A DNA stretch of 64,000 bases from Telopea speciosissima (lineage: Eukaryota > Streptophyta > Magnoliopsida > Proteales > Proteaceae): contig NC_057916.1 in the NCBI RefSeq assembly GCF_018873765.1, forward strand, positions 30,603,501 through 30,667,500, given 5' to 3'. Below, one piece after another: positions 11,401 to 26,400 of the stretch. The position numbers were made by a program, and so were the translations under genes. Numbering within the stretch: position 1 is the first letter of the stretch; each line of letters begins with the position of its first letter. The notes beneath the pieces are model-generated. The model saw nothing but the letters and a program-made list of their open reading frames with translations. It searched no databases and was not told the origin of the DNA.

Positions 11401-14400
11401 TTTTGGCATAAATAACTATCTGTCCTAGTTTCCCACTAAGTGAAACTCCTTTTTGGACTTTGATTTTGGAAAATCTGATAGTGTCACTGTGTTTAAATAG
11501 CCCAAAATAGTCTGTATACCAAGTTTCATGACGAAACTAGGTCAAAAACCCACCGAAACTATCAAACGAGTTCAAAAAAAAAAAAAAGAAAAAAAGTGCA
11601 CCAACTCGCCGAGATCTCTGCTCGGTCCAACTCGGTTTTTGGCCTGACTGAAACCAGGTCCGAACCTGAGTTCTCGAACCATGGTTGAGAGTGAGAGCTC
11701 AGCTTTTTAGGCCATGTCTCAAATGGTGACAGTAGGGGACAAAATTAACTACGCAACATCAGTGCCTGCGATTTGTGGTTGTTGTGTAGAAACATGAACA
11801 ATCCTATCTAAGCACCTAGATGATTCTTTATTACATTTTAGAAATCTTTTGAAAGGGGTGAAGGATGCGTCTTTGTGTTTCAAAGTCTCAAACATCTTGA
11901 TGCTTATGCTTTGAAGTTTAAGTTGCTTGTGAGGTACAGACCCATGCCATTTGGGTTGCCTCAGGCCCTTATGTAAAAAACATGTGCATTACTAATGAAT
12001 AATGTTCCTCTGAAAAGACTACTTGAAACATGAATTAAGTTTCTGTGACAACAAAGGCTTAAACTTTTGGTTCTTTTCTGCTATAACAGATGCCTCTTGT
12101 TAGGAACGTTCATGCTTCTCGAAACAGGGAGAGTGTTCCTGTAACATGATAAGTTTATAGTCTTTCATGTGATAGAGTTTCTGTCACAAGATTAATATTT
12201 AAAATAATCATAAAAAAGATTAATGCTTAAAATAGTGATTATGGATCTAAATTGTGCATAAGATCGATGATCATCTTATGCAGACTGTACGTGTTGATGG
12301 TTTTAATCCGCAAAGTAGCAAGAAGGACTCAACTTTCAGTTGGACTGATGTGATGGAGAAGAACCCCAGTTCATCTGCAGCAGTAGGTAACTATAAAGCT
12401 GCTTTTCCAAAATTTGTCCCGTTCCAGCTAGCTTTCCCATTCTTTTTTACTATATTTTGTTGCACTTAACTGGCTAGTGATTATATGTTCTGTTTTATAG
12501 TTTCATTAATATTATTTTCTGCTAAGGTCCTTTCACCTTGCTGGTAGATGTATTCACTTTTGTCTAAACCGTGCTCCAATTTGATATTATGTTTTCATGG
12601 CTGCCCCATCATGTGGTTTATATGCTGCTGCCTGTCTTTTTGGTATTTGTAGCTTCCCCATGCTTTTTTAGGCTGCTTCAGTCTGGATGGCACCCAAAGT
12701 TATGACAGAGTGATAGTTGCATGTTTAATGAGTTATGATGCACATGGAAAGATACACTTTCTCCTTTTGCTCTTGCTTTCATTTTCATGAATGATTATGC
12801 TAGTGGAGTACCCGACATAGAAATGCTTTCAGCAACTTTTTTCTCTTTCACCTCAGTATTAAATAAAATAAAATAAAACTGAATATCCATGATGCCATAG
12901 TCATCCACTGATTACTGAAGACTCAGTTGTAAATTGCAAACATTTGGCAATGGACTAATAGAGTGAAACTATGCCTTCATGTTACTGACAAACAGGGACA
13001 AAACGCAATTCTGCTTTATTTTTTGACCGTGGAAGAGGACCTTGTGCTGGTTGCTTCCAAATTGTGCAACTTACACATGAGCATGTATGTCAGTGTTGGG
13101 CACATATAGAGCCCGTGTTGGCCGAACAATTGGGACAAATCTACATGTCTGTATGTTTTATTTCACTGAAGAAAACGCAAAATAGTTTACTGAGTATAAT
13201 AATTAAATTATAATATACAAAAAAAATAATGTTGTATTTAAATCAATATACACAAAAATTGCACAAAGCAATTTGAAAATAAGAGCTGGAATACAAGAAC
13301 TTGTGACACTAAGATGTGGGTGTCTTCCACTGGAGACACACAGGTATCTGAGAAGGCCATGCATTTGAAGATGGAATATCCCAGTTACTTAAGTAACATA
13401 TGAAACAATATCACACACAGGAAATCAGATCCAGCAATATAGAAGAAGGAAGAAGAAGAAGTGAACAAGAGAGGAAGAAGAGAAAAAGAGACTATCAACA
13501 GATAAAGGAACTGAATGTCTCTAGCGGTAGTCCTCCCATCATATTATAATATGGTAAAACAGAATACAAGGTTGCAAGGACAAGAATACCCTTAAGTCCT
13601 TGCGGTGGACAATAAAATCCAACAATAAAACAAATATACTGCAGGGTATAACAAGTATACCCCTCTGGTACCATATGCCACATCTTAACGACATAAAAAA
13701 GGTTGATACTCGTTTAGTTGTAGCTAATTGCAAGATGACAGTGGTGCCCAAGACCTGCTTTGCCCCGTTCATATGGAGTAGGGTGGATTTGGTATGGGAA
13801 AATATTGGAGCCCACCCTGGTTGCCTTATTAAATGTGGAACTCTCTTGCAAGCTTGAAGGGGCAGATTAGGTCAGGGCTGGTCAATATTTAATAGGTCGG
13901 ACTCGGTATCAGCATATGCCTGACCTGAATTGAGATCTGATGCATCCCTAACTATATGTTCTTTTCTAATGCATTAGTAGTGACTGAATTATCTTCCCTT
14001 CTCCTTTTCTTCTCCCCCCTCCCCCCAACTTTTTTGGGTGAGAAATTGACTGTGAGGAGAAAATAGACAAAATTAAGGAAGAGAATTTCATGCTACATAA
14101 AGATTTCGATTAATATATTCACTTCTCCTAGTGACTATTTGATGTCACACTGGCATTTCCTGGACTTTGATAAGATGGTGCCGTGCATCTTGGAACATGA
14201 TATAGAATGAAGGGGGATTTCAACAACTACCATTTGCATTAAAATGCAAGAAGTGAATGCTTTCGAGGCTATATTCTCATGACCACTCTGGTGGCTCAAG
14301 GATGGCTTGTAGTGGGGCACGGAATGAGCATGGCAGTGCATGGAAGGGAAGTCACTTGTCTCATGAGAGTCCGTCATACATCAGCATGACAAAATGATAG

Positions 14401-17400
14401 GGTCCATGTCTCCTTCTGGAAAACCATAAAGCTTAAGAACTGCCTTGACGAGGGGTTCTGTGCCTTACCCCCCTTGGTGCCCTGGCTCCTAGCATGGCAT
14501 TGTGACAGGCTTCAAGCATCATCATGGCTGTCATAGGCAAGGCACTATGTGCGGGGTTGGTCTTGCCGCGCATGCATAACATCACAAGTATTCCATGGAT
14601 GGGCACTCGGAGCTGAAGTGGGCGAAGAGTGTCTCCTCTATAGGTTTGGTTACTGATGAGGACCACGACCAGTGGAAGGCACTGCCGTGGCGCGCTGCTG
14701 CAAGCATAGGCTTTGGTATATAATTCGACTGGCACACCCTGTGCGACAATGGCACATGAGCTTGAGCAAGTGGGCTATCCCGTGTCTTGCATGCGGGTGT
14801 GCCTGTCCTTGGCATGGCTTGGGTTTTGTCTGCCTTGGGTGAGTCTATGTGATGCTACCTACTAGCCAACGATTGGGCGACAGTGGTAGCATTATATAGG
14901 TGTGTTGAATAATGTAAACCAGGGTATTCTGGTCTTTTGGGTTTTATTTTATGTTCTATGTATTACTTAGCTAAGTCGGCTAAGTTAGGGGTCTTTTGGT
15001 CATTAAATTGTAATTTTTAAAGCTATTAATACAAGGCTTGATTGATCAATTCGATCATTCAAGTATTCCCCAAATTTCCTGTTTTGCAAACATGGCATCA
15101 GAGCCAACTTCTTTGATCTAGGTTTTCAAAACCCCATCCCCTCCATCGTTTTTCTCTTCCATCCCCTTCCACTCGATCTTCTTCTTTTCTCTTCCTCCTT
15201 TGGTTCTCTTCACTCACTAGGGCAGCACTAATGAGGTGATCATATGATCTAGATGCTGCCCTCACTTTCACCTCTTCAATAGATGGTTTAATCAATCCTC
15301 GAGTTCGATAGCTGCTGCTCCTTGTCTCTGTGATTTTTGGGATTCTCCCCTTCTTGAAGATCGAGCCCTTTTTTTATGATTGGAAGCTGATTTTCCCTAT
15401 TGGAGATCCACCATAGCAGTATTGGACAGCATCTATCACAGACATCTCAAGTTTTTTGAAGCCCTTACTCAATATTGATCTCCCTTCAGGGTTTTGCAAA
15501 ACCCTGACTTTTATCGATTTTTGAGTTTTCTCTTTTCTGACTTGGCTGAGTTTTGGAGATCTGATTCATATTACATCAAGGCTCACTCGACACTATCGGT
15601 GCCCTCTTCTCCCGAAGTTTTTTCCAGATTTCAAGTATTGCACATCCTTGGATCGAATTCAGGTTTTGCTGTTTTTTTTTACTCTGAGCTGCTGCATTGT
15701 GTTTGATAAAAGGCTGCAATGGATGGGTCTGATGTTACATCTGCTACTTCTGGTGGTGAAGGACAACCTAAACCTGATTATCTTCCTTATTATGCTTCAG
15801 CCATCAAACTTGATGGGACAAATTATCTGATGTGGTCTTGTTCTACTTACTTAACTATTGCTGGCCGTGGCCTTACTGGGCATCTCCTTGGCACTTCTGC
15901 TGCACCTTCTGAACCTGGTCATCTTCGTGATCGATGGATGTCTAATGATGCTATGATTATGGCATATTTGATCCACTCTATGCAAACTGACATCTCCAGC
16001 AATTATCTTTTATTGGAGACTGCCCACCATATATGGAGTGCTGCCAAGGAGACCTATGGACAGGTAGGGAACGATGCTCAAGTGTATGAAATTCAAAAGA
16101 AAATTCATGACACTACACAGAAGGAGTTACCTGTCTCAAAATACTATGCTGCCCTTAAGGGTCTATGGCAGCAACTGGATCATTACTCTGCTTTTCAGCC
16201 TTCCACTCCTACAGATATTGTAGCCTATAAGAAACATGTGGACAAAATTCGGGTCTACTTTCTGGCAGGTCTGAACATTGAGTATGATCCTATTCGTCAG
16301 CAGGTTCTTAGTAGGGTTCCCTTCCCTACCCTGTAGCAATCTTTTGCCTTGGTTCATACTGAAGAATCTCGGAGAGCTGCTATCAGACTCCTGTTGATAG
16401 GTCTGCCATCCAGGCTGGTTCCAGTCCAGCTACTCCTACAGATGCTTCTCCCACTGTTGCTACTTCCACCAAGGAGCCTGTTAAGTGTGAGCACTGCAAC
16501 AAACCTTATCACACTAAGGCTACTTGTTGGAAATTACATGGGAAGCCTGCAGATTTTGAAGCCAAACGTGGTCGTGCTAAAACTAAAAACAAAGCCAATC
16601 ACGCTAAAAGTGTAGCTGCAGCCCTTACTACTGACAATGGTCTCTCCCAGGAAGAATTACAGGCTTTCAGGCATATGTTACAGACTTCCGCTGCCCCTAC
16701 TACATCTCTTCTTGCCAGTTACTCTTCTTCATCAAGTTCCCACTTTGCTCGTTCAGGTATTTTCTTTGCTGGTCATTGTGCATCGGTCGTCTCTATTCCA
16801 TGGATCATAAACTCTGGTGCCACTGACCACATGACAGGTTCCTCTAGCCTTTTCCATACTTATTCCCCTACTTCTGGAAAGGATAAGGTGAAAGTGGCTG
16901 ATGGTTCCCTCTCATCTGTTTCCGGGAAAGGATCCATTAGTTGCTCCCCTTCTCTTACCTTGTCTTCTGTTTTGCATATACCAAATTTCACTACTAATCT
17001 TCTCTCTATTAGTAGTCTAAACAAAGGATTTGAATTGCAAAGTGATCATTTTTCCAACTCATTGTATTTTTTAGGAATTGGACTCGGAGAAGACGATTGG
17101 ATCGGGTAAAATGCATGGTAGATTGTACCTGCTTGATGATGGCCACCTTCCTTCACGGGCAGTGCCTTCCACGTTATGTCAGCCTTCATCTTTCTCCTCT
17201 GAACTGCGCTAATGGCATTCTAGATTAGGACACCCCCCTTTAGGAACTTTATCCCATTTATTTCCAGTTTTAGTTTACAGTTGTAATAAGGAAGATTTTT
17301 ATTGTGAGGCTTGTGTCTTGGCCAAACAGACACGTTCCAACTATCCTATTTCTAATAAAAGATGTTCTTCCTTATTTCAAATGGTTCATGTTGATGTGTG

Positions 17401-20400
17401 GGATCCTAATCGTAAAGTGTCTTTGTCTGGTCATCGGTGGTTTGTTATATTTATTGATTGTTATTCTCGTTCAACTTGGGTTTACCTGATGCATACTAAA
17501 AATGAGGTTTTTTCCTGTTTTCAGCATTTCCATAAAATGATTCAGACTCGGTTTAATGCCACTCTCAAAATTATGAGGAGTAACAATGGGACAGAGTATA
17601 TAGAAGGTCAGTTCCAAAAGTACCTCTCTGCTCATGGAATTTTACATCAGACCAACTGTACTGACACTCCAGCCCAGAATGGTGTGGTTGAGAGAAAGAA
17701 TCGCCATCTTTTGGAGGTGGCTAGAGCAATTATGTTTGCTTGAAATGTCCCTTCTTTTTATTGGAGTGATGCTGTCCTCACTGCAGCCTATTTGATTAAT
17801 AGGATGCCTTCTCAGGTTCTGGACTCCAAGTCCCCTATTGAGCTCTTCCACGGCTCTCATACTTTTATTGTTCCCCCTAGGGTTTTTGGCTGTGTTTTTG
17901 TTATGCTAGGGATACTAGATCCCCTAGTAAACTTGAGCCCCGTGGTCTCTGCTACATATTTTTGGGCTACTCTGCCACCCAAAAGGGGTACAAGTGCTAT
18001 TATCCTCCTGCATGTCGTACCATGGTTAGTATGGATGTTGTCTTCCATGAGAATCTCTCCTATTATTCGTCCCCACTTCTTCAGGGTGAGAGTGTTAGTG
18101 AAGATGTGCTAACTATAGAACCTCTCATTCCGTATGTCCCCAATGAATCTGTTCCTGTTTCCCCTACTCCTAGTCCTCTCTCTGCCTCAGGGGGAGAGGT
18201 TCCTATACAGGGGGAGACCATCACAGATAATGTTGACATTCTTATTCCGGGGGAGATAACTCCAGTCCAGCAAACCCCTACCCGGCAGTCTGCTGTCCAG
18301 AAAACCATTAGTGAATTTTAGAGGAGGATCAATGATTCTAATGTGCAAACTTATACAAGGAAACATAAGCAGCTTCAATCCACTGCAGCACCAGTACCCA
18401 TCCAGTTGCCGAACCTGGATCCAGAACCTACTTCTTTACTTGGTAATACTTCTTCTCTTGATCTACCTATAGCTGTTCGCAAAGGTGTCAGGGCTTGCAC
18501 TAAGCACCCTATATCCCATGTTGTTTTCTATGACTCCCTTTCTCCATCTTTTCGTGCTTTTGTTTCTTCCCTTTCTTCTGTCCTTATTCCTAACAATTGG
18601 CAGGAAGCTCTATCAGATGGAAAGTGGAAGGCAGCAATGATGGAAGAAATGGAAGCCTTGAAAAAAAATAACACTTGGGATCTTGTGGTTCTTCCACCAG
18701 GGAAAAGGACTGTTGGATGTAAGTGGGTGTTTGTGGTGAAACAGAAGGTGGATGGCACTGTGGATAGATATAAGGCACGACTCATGGCAAAAGGGTTTAC
18801 TCAGACATATGGGATCTTTCACCAGGAGACCTTTGCCTCTGTTGCAAAGCTGAATACTGTCCGAGTATTACTATCTTGTGCAGTCAATCGTGGATGGGAT
18901 CTACAACAGTTGGATGTGAAAAATGCTTTCCTCAATGGAGAGCTTGGTGAGGAGGTGTACATGGACATTCCACCAGGGTTCTCATGTGACAAAAACAAAG
19001 GTAAAGTGTGTAAATTGAAGCGTGCACTTTATGGGCTGCAGTAGTCACCTAGAGCATGGTTTGGCCGGTTTTATAGGGCCATGATTTCTGTGGGCTACAA
19101 TCAAAGTAATATTGATCACACTCTTTTTATAAAGAGGGTTGATGGAAAACTTACTGTTCTTATAGTCTACGTGGATGACATTGTTGTCACAGGCAATGAT
19201 GGTGATGAGATCAGCCGGTTGAAGACTTTTCTTGGACAGGAGTTTGAGATTAAAGATCTAGGGAAGCTAAGGTACTTTCTTGGGATAGAAGTTGCCAGAT
19301 CTTCTAAGGGCATTTTTTTCTCCCAAAGGAAATATGTCCTAGATTTGTTGGCTGAAACTGGTTTGTTAGGGCACCCTTTAGATACTCCTATGGTGCTGGT
19401 GTTCGTCTTAAGGAAAAAGAGGGTGAACCTGTTGATAAAGGCCGGTACCAAAGATTAGTGGGGAAGTTGATTTATCTCTCACATGTACTTCCAGACATTG
19501 TTGTTGCTGTGAGTACTGTGAGTCAGTTTATGCATAACCCTTACTCTTCCCATATGGAGGTAGTTCTTCGTATCCTTCACTACTTGAAGTCTTCTTCAGG
19601 GAAAGGCATTCTCCTGTCTCCTCATGATCAACTATGGATAGAAGCATACACTGATACGGATTGGGCTGGCTCTCCTGATCGCAAATCTATTTCTGGGTAT
19701 TGTTCTTTTGTAGGTGGCAATCTTGTCACTTGGCGTAGCAAGAAGCAGAATGTGGTGGTTCGTTCTAGTGTAGAAGCAGAATTTCATGCTATGGCACAAG
19801 GTATTGGTGAGTTGCTCTGGTTGAAAGGTTTGCTACAAGACCTTGGTGTTCCTATTCATCTTCCTATGATGTTGTACTGTGACAACAAGGCTGCAATCAA
19901 CATTGTACATAATCCAGTACAGCTTGATCGTACCAAGCATGTCGAAGTGGATAGGCATTTCATCAAGGAAAAATTAGAAGAAGGGCTGATTTGCGTTCCT
20001 TTTGTGAAGTTTACTGATCAGCTTGCTGATATATTCACCAAGGGACTGCCTGGAAAGATGTTCCATCCTAATTTAGTCAAGTTGGGCATGTTTGATATTT
20101 TTGCTCCAACTTGGAGGGGAGTGTTGAATAATGTAAACCAGAATACCATGGGGGTATTCTGCTCTTTTGGGTTTTATTTTATGTTCTATGTATTACTTAG
20201 CTAAGTCGGCTAAGTTAGGGGTCTTTTGGTCATTAAGTTGTAATTCTTAAAGCTATTAATACAAGGCTTGATTGATCAATTCGATAATTCAAGCATTCCC
20301 CAAATTTCCTGTTTTGCAAACAAGGCGAGTATGTTGTAGGCTTGGCAAACTTTCGGTGCTCTTTGTGCCATTCAAGTGAGGCCATTACTACACCTTGGGC

Positions 20401-23400
20401 ACAGGCACGATGGTTGACTTGGTGTGGCCTTGTAGTTGCACATCGATGGGCTGCGCAACGAGGGATAGTGGGGCGAATGGGATAGGTTGAGTGTGCCTCA
20501 GGCAAGGGCTGTTCCATCGATTGTCGTGAAATCAGGTTGGGTGAATATCAAGATGGCTTGAATGGTCTTAGGCTTGCTTTGGTCAAGCATTGGCTAAGGC
20601 GCTGCATAGGCAGATTGACTCCGCAAAAGATAATTCCGTGACAATATGGCCTTATTGTTCTTGGTGTTTTGGCATATGAGCCTGAACTCATGTTTGGGGG
20701 CTGATCCTGCAATGATGCAAGGCTGGGTCATGGTATACTAGTTTCTGCAGGTAGATGCACTGTAGTGAAGATTGAAGATGCCTATCATCAACAAGGATGT
20801 AATAATGGTCTCCGACCTGTTGTAATTTATTGATTGTATTGCAGAGTGGTGAGTGGCAGGTTGACTGCCCTGGCCACAGCAAGTGTTATGACACCAACAC
20901 GCCAAAGTCCGTAATCCTAAATGCTTTGCTGATGGTGAAATAGGTTATGTTTTGGGGGTGGGGGGAGTTATGACTGCCTCCAGGAGAGTTATGGTATAAT
21001 GGATATTGGTTAACCCCCCCCCCCCCTTCTTGATAATTGAGTAATTGACGAAGAATTTTATTGCAATGGGGAAAAAAAGTACAAACAAATTGTGCAAGTT
21101 AATAATACAAGAACAAGAAGCCGTCAAGGCTAGAAATCCACAAGGGAGCTAAACAATCGGATAAGGGCCCAAGTAAATTGAATAATTTGATTAGACATTT
21201 GGTTTTTCCTTTTGATGAGTCCGTTCTGTTGTATTGATCTTACCATCTGTAATTCTTGGTCCATCAAGATTGGGTACAAAGCATGTGAATTTGCTATAGC
21301 TTGTGGAGATGCGTTCTTGTTATGTGTTCTTTCGTTTTCATGCTTGCATCTCATATTTGGAGCAACTGATGGGTGGTTTTTTCCAGAAAAATTGGAGGAT
21401 GAGGGTGTTAAAGATGAAACCTTGGACAATCTTGAAGATACTGATGGTAGAGAGCCTGAATTGAGTGATTTTAAGTTTAGAGAGTTCATATGTGGTGAGG
21501 AAGCACTAAAAGTTTCTCCAACTGAGCCATATTGTTTGTGCCGTCCCATTCGTAGAGGTCACTTCAATGTTTCTCAATATTATCCTATGCAACAGGTATG
21601 TTCCTTCACTTCCTTCATTAGCTGTTTCATTCAGGTGTAGGATGCAATTGGTTGTCACCTAGAAGGCACTGGGTTTATTTTTAGTTGTCATAGCATCAGA
21701 GTTCACATGGTCTCCCACTGATATGAACGCATTTCCATTCATCACCTATTTTTGGATGAGTAATATAAATAGTTTTGTTCCTTAAAACATAGAATGAACT
21801 ACTTCCTATTGAACTACCAGCATGTCTGAGATGATTCCATTTGGAATCTTCGCCTTATGCATCCAAATGTTATTGAAATACGAAATGAAATGGTTTGGTT
21901 TCAGTTGGGAACACGATACAGCCTTAACAGTTGCATATTCTGTTAATTGGTAGTGTAAAATTGCATTAAATCTTCATTATTATGTTTTGCAGCTTGGGTT
22001 GGTTATGTTATTTGATATTGGCATACATAAACATTATAAAATACATCCTACTGCCCTCTCCCCCCCCCCCCGCCCCCAATACACACACCCACCAAAAAAG
22101 AAAAGAAGGAAAATTTATAGATGTCTGCTACATGTTGGGATGATCATCTGATGAAGAAAAGGTAAAGTACTTTTTGCTTTTAATCTTCCTCCTCCTGTTG
22201 TAAGGATGCCTCGTTTCCCTCAGACAGAGATTGATCCTTTCTTTTTCCTCTTGAAAAGGGGTTGAGAGGGTTGGGTGTTGGTTCTTTTTCCATTCCCTTT
22301 TTGAGTATTTGGAAGGGTGAGTTAGTGATGCTGAAACCCTGTAATTGCAGGCTTAGGACAACCTTGGAATTTGTATTTCCTATTCAATAGGTTTTCTTCC
22401 TGTTTGACTATTTGATAGAGTGAGCGAAGAAAGCTGAAGCCCTAAAATGTTGGTCTTACACACGACTATACTGTCTTACAAACCAGTCTTGGACTCTGGA
22501 ATCCCTTTATATGGTCTTTTCAGGAGAATAGTAATGTTATTAGATGTTCCTTTTTTCTACCATGTCTTTTTTCTCCAAATTCCAAGTAAACAACAAATCA
22601 ACAATAAATGCATTACCCAATGTTATTATGCATGGAGTATCTACTTGACTAGTTGACTCCACCTGCATAGTCTATGATGTAGGCATTTGAGTCCTCAGCC
22701 AGGCATAGTTGCCTTGGCATTGCCAACCTACCATTTTAGTTATGGTGCCTGCAGTTTGTCACTCTTGAAACTTAATTGTTGATTTTGCAATAGTTAACTT
22801 ATTCCTGACGCAAATACTATTAGCAGGCTTCTGTAGCTCCTTTTACGAATTATTTTCTCCTGTCTGTCAACAGGTGTTTGAAGACTTGGCCACCATTTGG
22901 GACTGGATTTTGAATGAAAAACTGCATATTCCACAGCCTGATAGAAGAATGTATTCTGCTGTTCTTGTTGTGCCAGAAACTTTTGATAATCGTGGTATTT
23001 TTATGACGACGACTCCTTTTTTTAATCTCCTTAGTATTTTATCATTAGAAACTTCCTTTTCTTTGTTTCATAAGGGGAAAAAAACTAGACATCACAATAG
23101 TTTTTGAACTTTGTCTTCATCACAAGGTCAAACTCCCTTATGGGTGACAGACATGGATGGATGAGGGTGGGTCCATGTGGTAGAGTATCCCACACCCATC
23201 TAACTGGTGAAATTTCAGCCTGAAACAAGCATACGAAGCTGTTAAAAGTAAGTTTGAAGTTTTGTAAAATTACAAGATGCTAAATGGTATTTCATAATAG
23301 TGGAATCTAGTGGCATTCTTGTATTTTTCTGTCACTTTGAATGCATTTTGAATACACTTCCCTACTTTGTTGCTGAAATTTGACTAGTGAGATGGGTGTA

Positions 23401-26400
23401 GTTTCCTCTATCACATGGGCTCACCCATGTTTGCCATGTGGCAACTTGTGGCAGAGACAAATATCACCAGTTTTTTGAGTTGTGACACCTAACATTCCCT
23501 ATGCTATTATAAATTTTGTTGAGAAGCAAGGTGGGTTGGGTATGGGTTTACTAATTTTTTCTTTGTGACAATTATTTGTGGTGATTGATATTCGTCACAA
23601 CTTGCCACATGGAAAACATGAGTGGGCCCATGTGTGATATAGGACCCTATAGGCCTATACCCATCTAACTGGTGTTCAGCTCCAAAACAATTAAATAAAG
23701 TGTCCTAAAAGTGGGTCCAAATTACAAAAATGCCACTAATTCTATTATGGATGCCATTCTTGTAATTTATGAAGCTTTAAACTCGATTATTACCACTTCC
23801 TACGCTTGTTTTGTGTTGAAATTTGACCAGGAGATGATTGTCAGGTCCTATTTCAAATGAAAATGCTTCTGTCCATGGCTGCAACGTGTCAATTGAGCAT
23901 TACTTTTTACGTTTTTAAATGTAACTGAGTGGTGATGAGTTTTTCCCAGCAATTAAAGCACTGAATCTGAATCAGGTTGTTATCTCATTGAATAATGAAA
24001 GTAGATTGGATCAAAAGTCGCCAACCCTTTTTGTTGACTTAGCTCAAAACATCAGGGAATATGACAATGATGATAAGTATAGTAGCAGCTGCAACTACAT
24101 TAATAATAGCTTATAAAATGAAAACACATAATAATAGGGGAAAATGCTACTTTACAGCCTCGTCAAGATAAGCTTCCCTTGATGGTCCACAAAATTTTGC
24201 CATTTGGCAGAATGTAGTAATTCCAGCCGTTGGATAGACAGCGGACAGTCTAGATAGGCCAGTTATCAACTTTCAAACTCAAATTCAACCATATACTCCC
24301 TTGTGTATTGGCATGCATCCCTATGTATGTCCATGCAGGCCTACAGTACTCTGGCTGGTACTGTGTGCTCTCCCATACTCCTGGATTTTCAAAGCTTTAT
24401 TTTTCCATTTGGCTAACTCCTTTTGGTCTGAAACTTGACATGTGAGCAGGAGACAAAAGGATCTATCTATCCACAAAATTTGGGCCCTGTTCGACATGCC
24501 ACATGGCAGATTTTTGGTCTGACCAGATGTGCTTTGCTCATAATAATAATGTTATTTATAATGAAAATATATTAATCTTGTGTTCATCAATCATCATTCT
24601 TTCTTATAGTAGTCCTTGTTGGCATAATGAAACATGCTTTCTTCTATATCTTGATGTTTTTGGAAATACACATGAATGTCTCAGAGCAAAATGTTCAACC
24701 ACAAACTGCCTCACAAGTTTAGAAATGGTACATGCCCATTTTTATTTCTGACCTTCACAAACCAAAATTGAGGGTGTTGGGTTTTCCAATAAAAAGACCT
24801 TGATAGATTCATTTCTTTTGTGTTACTACGTACGATGAAAATTTTCATGTAAGTTATTTTCCCTTAACAACTGCAACTGGCAAATGCTGATACAGTTTTT
24901 ACTATGAAATGCATAGTCTGAAGTCAGTGCTTTGTTCTTGATAGGGTATATGACTTCTGTGCTGATCTTTGAAGCTGATCTTTGAAGCATTCGTTTTTTT
25001 AATTGAGTGCACTCTTGCTACTAACTGTTATTTTTACCTTGATGTCTCCTGTTTTATGGTACGTAAATGTAGTGTCACCAGTGTTATTGAGGTGAGAGGC
25101 CCATGCAAGGAACCAAAGCCTCCTAGTGCCGGAGGTGTAACGTGCAAGGGGACTAGATATATAAAATATGTTAAAATACTAATAGATAATATAAAAACCA
25201 CATAAGTCACAAAGATAGTATGTAATTAGCTATAGAAATTGAGTCAGTATGACAATAATATCACATACTTAGATGCAGTAAAATTACAATACCCTGTGGA
25301 TGGTAATAAAGCCTATGTTATATAATCTATACAACATCTGCATGATAACAAAGTATTAAGCTCTCTAGCCTAATAGGTATATAAAATTACAGATGGGTTC
25401 TGTTTACTGGACTATATCAAACATTGTGGAGCTATGGTTCAACAAATAGAGCTCATCCTTTGTTTGCTGGAAGATAGCAGCCCAAGTGTGCACAAGTATC
25501 TGTCTTGTTGAAGTAGTGCTAAGTATAAGGTGATGAGGTGCATGGGGTGCACATTGAACCATCTTTCACCTTGATTACATAGGGTAAGAATTCAGAACAT
25601 GGATGTTCTCTAACATTATTGCAGTTGTTTAAATAGTTCAATGTTTGAATCTTTTTGTTCTACACAGAAATAAAGGAGATGTTATCAATTATATTGCGGG
25701 ATTTGCAGTTTGGCTCAGCAGTGGTGCACCAGGTATAAAAATATTTTACTCACTGGACATATTTTCCTTCGTTTCATCTTTTGATGTACTTGCATCGAAT
25801 TATTTTAACTTAGTGAAATCCATCTCTGCTTATAGTCACTTACCCAATTGTTGATACTTGGTAATAATGTGAAAATGGATGGTAATAGCTTGCCTAGAAA
25901 CATTGACTTTTCGCTGGATAACTGTATTTTATTGGCTCTTTGGGACTTGTTGCTCTACTTCTGCTTATCAAGGTTTTGCCTGCCCAGATTACAATTTTTG
26001 AAAACTGAGAGACAACTCAATACATTATTTACATTCTTTTATGAGACATCCCTGTATTGTATGACTTACAATTTACAAGTGCACAGAAATATAGAAAGGT
26101 ACTAGTATCTTAGACGGTTATATAACCATCAAGAAACTAAATTAGGGTGGCTGAAGTAGAAGAAGCCTTAAAAAAGATGAAAATAGGTGAAGTAGTAGGT
26201 CCAAATGGTATCCCAATAGAGGTTTGGAAGAGTGTAGGAATTGGTGGATTATTGTGTCTAGCTAGGTTACTTAATAAGATTTTGAGTACAAGGAAAATGC
26301 CGGATGAATGGACAAAAAACATTGTGGTACCGATTCATAAAAATAAAGGTGATATTCGAAGCTGGAACAATTATAGAGGAATTAAACTCATGAGCCATTC

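Larger units (their letters stand above)
14903..20322 (+). mobile_element. Ty1/copia LTR retrotransposon, full-length but decayed
   Basis: The element has 5' LTR 14903-15092, primer-binding site at 15093-15105 (TGGCATCAGAGCC, initiator Met-tRNA type), gag-pol on the plus strand, a polypurine tract at about 20111-20121 (TTGGAGGGGAG) and 3' LTR 20122-20322. Flanks AGGTG (14898-14902) and AGGCG (20323-20327) are a 5-bp target duplication with one change. Domain order gag, zinc knuckle, protease, integrase, reverse transcriptase, RNase H defines copia. It sits in ARP9 intron 6 in the same orientation as the gene. Several stops and frameshifts show it is dead. Confidence 0.95.

Noticed and set aside
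12091-12148. Apparent ARP9 exon after a CAG acceptor, reading [19 protein letters not shown].
   Set aside because: It runs into an in-frame TGA and does not match the family; joining exon 5 to 12284 keeps the frame and gives the expected RVDGFNP sequence.
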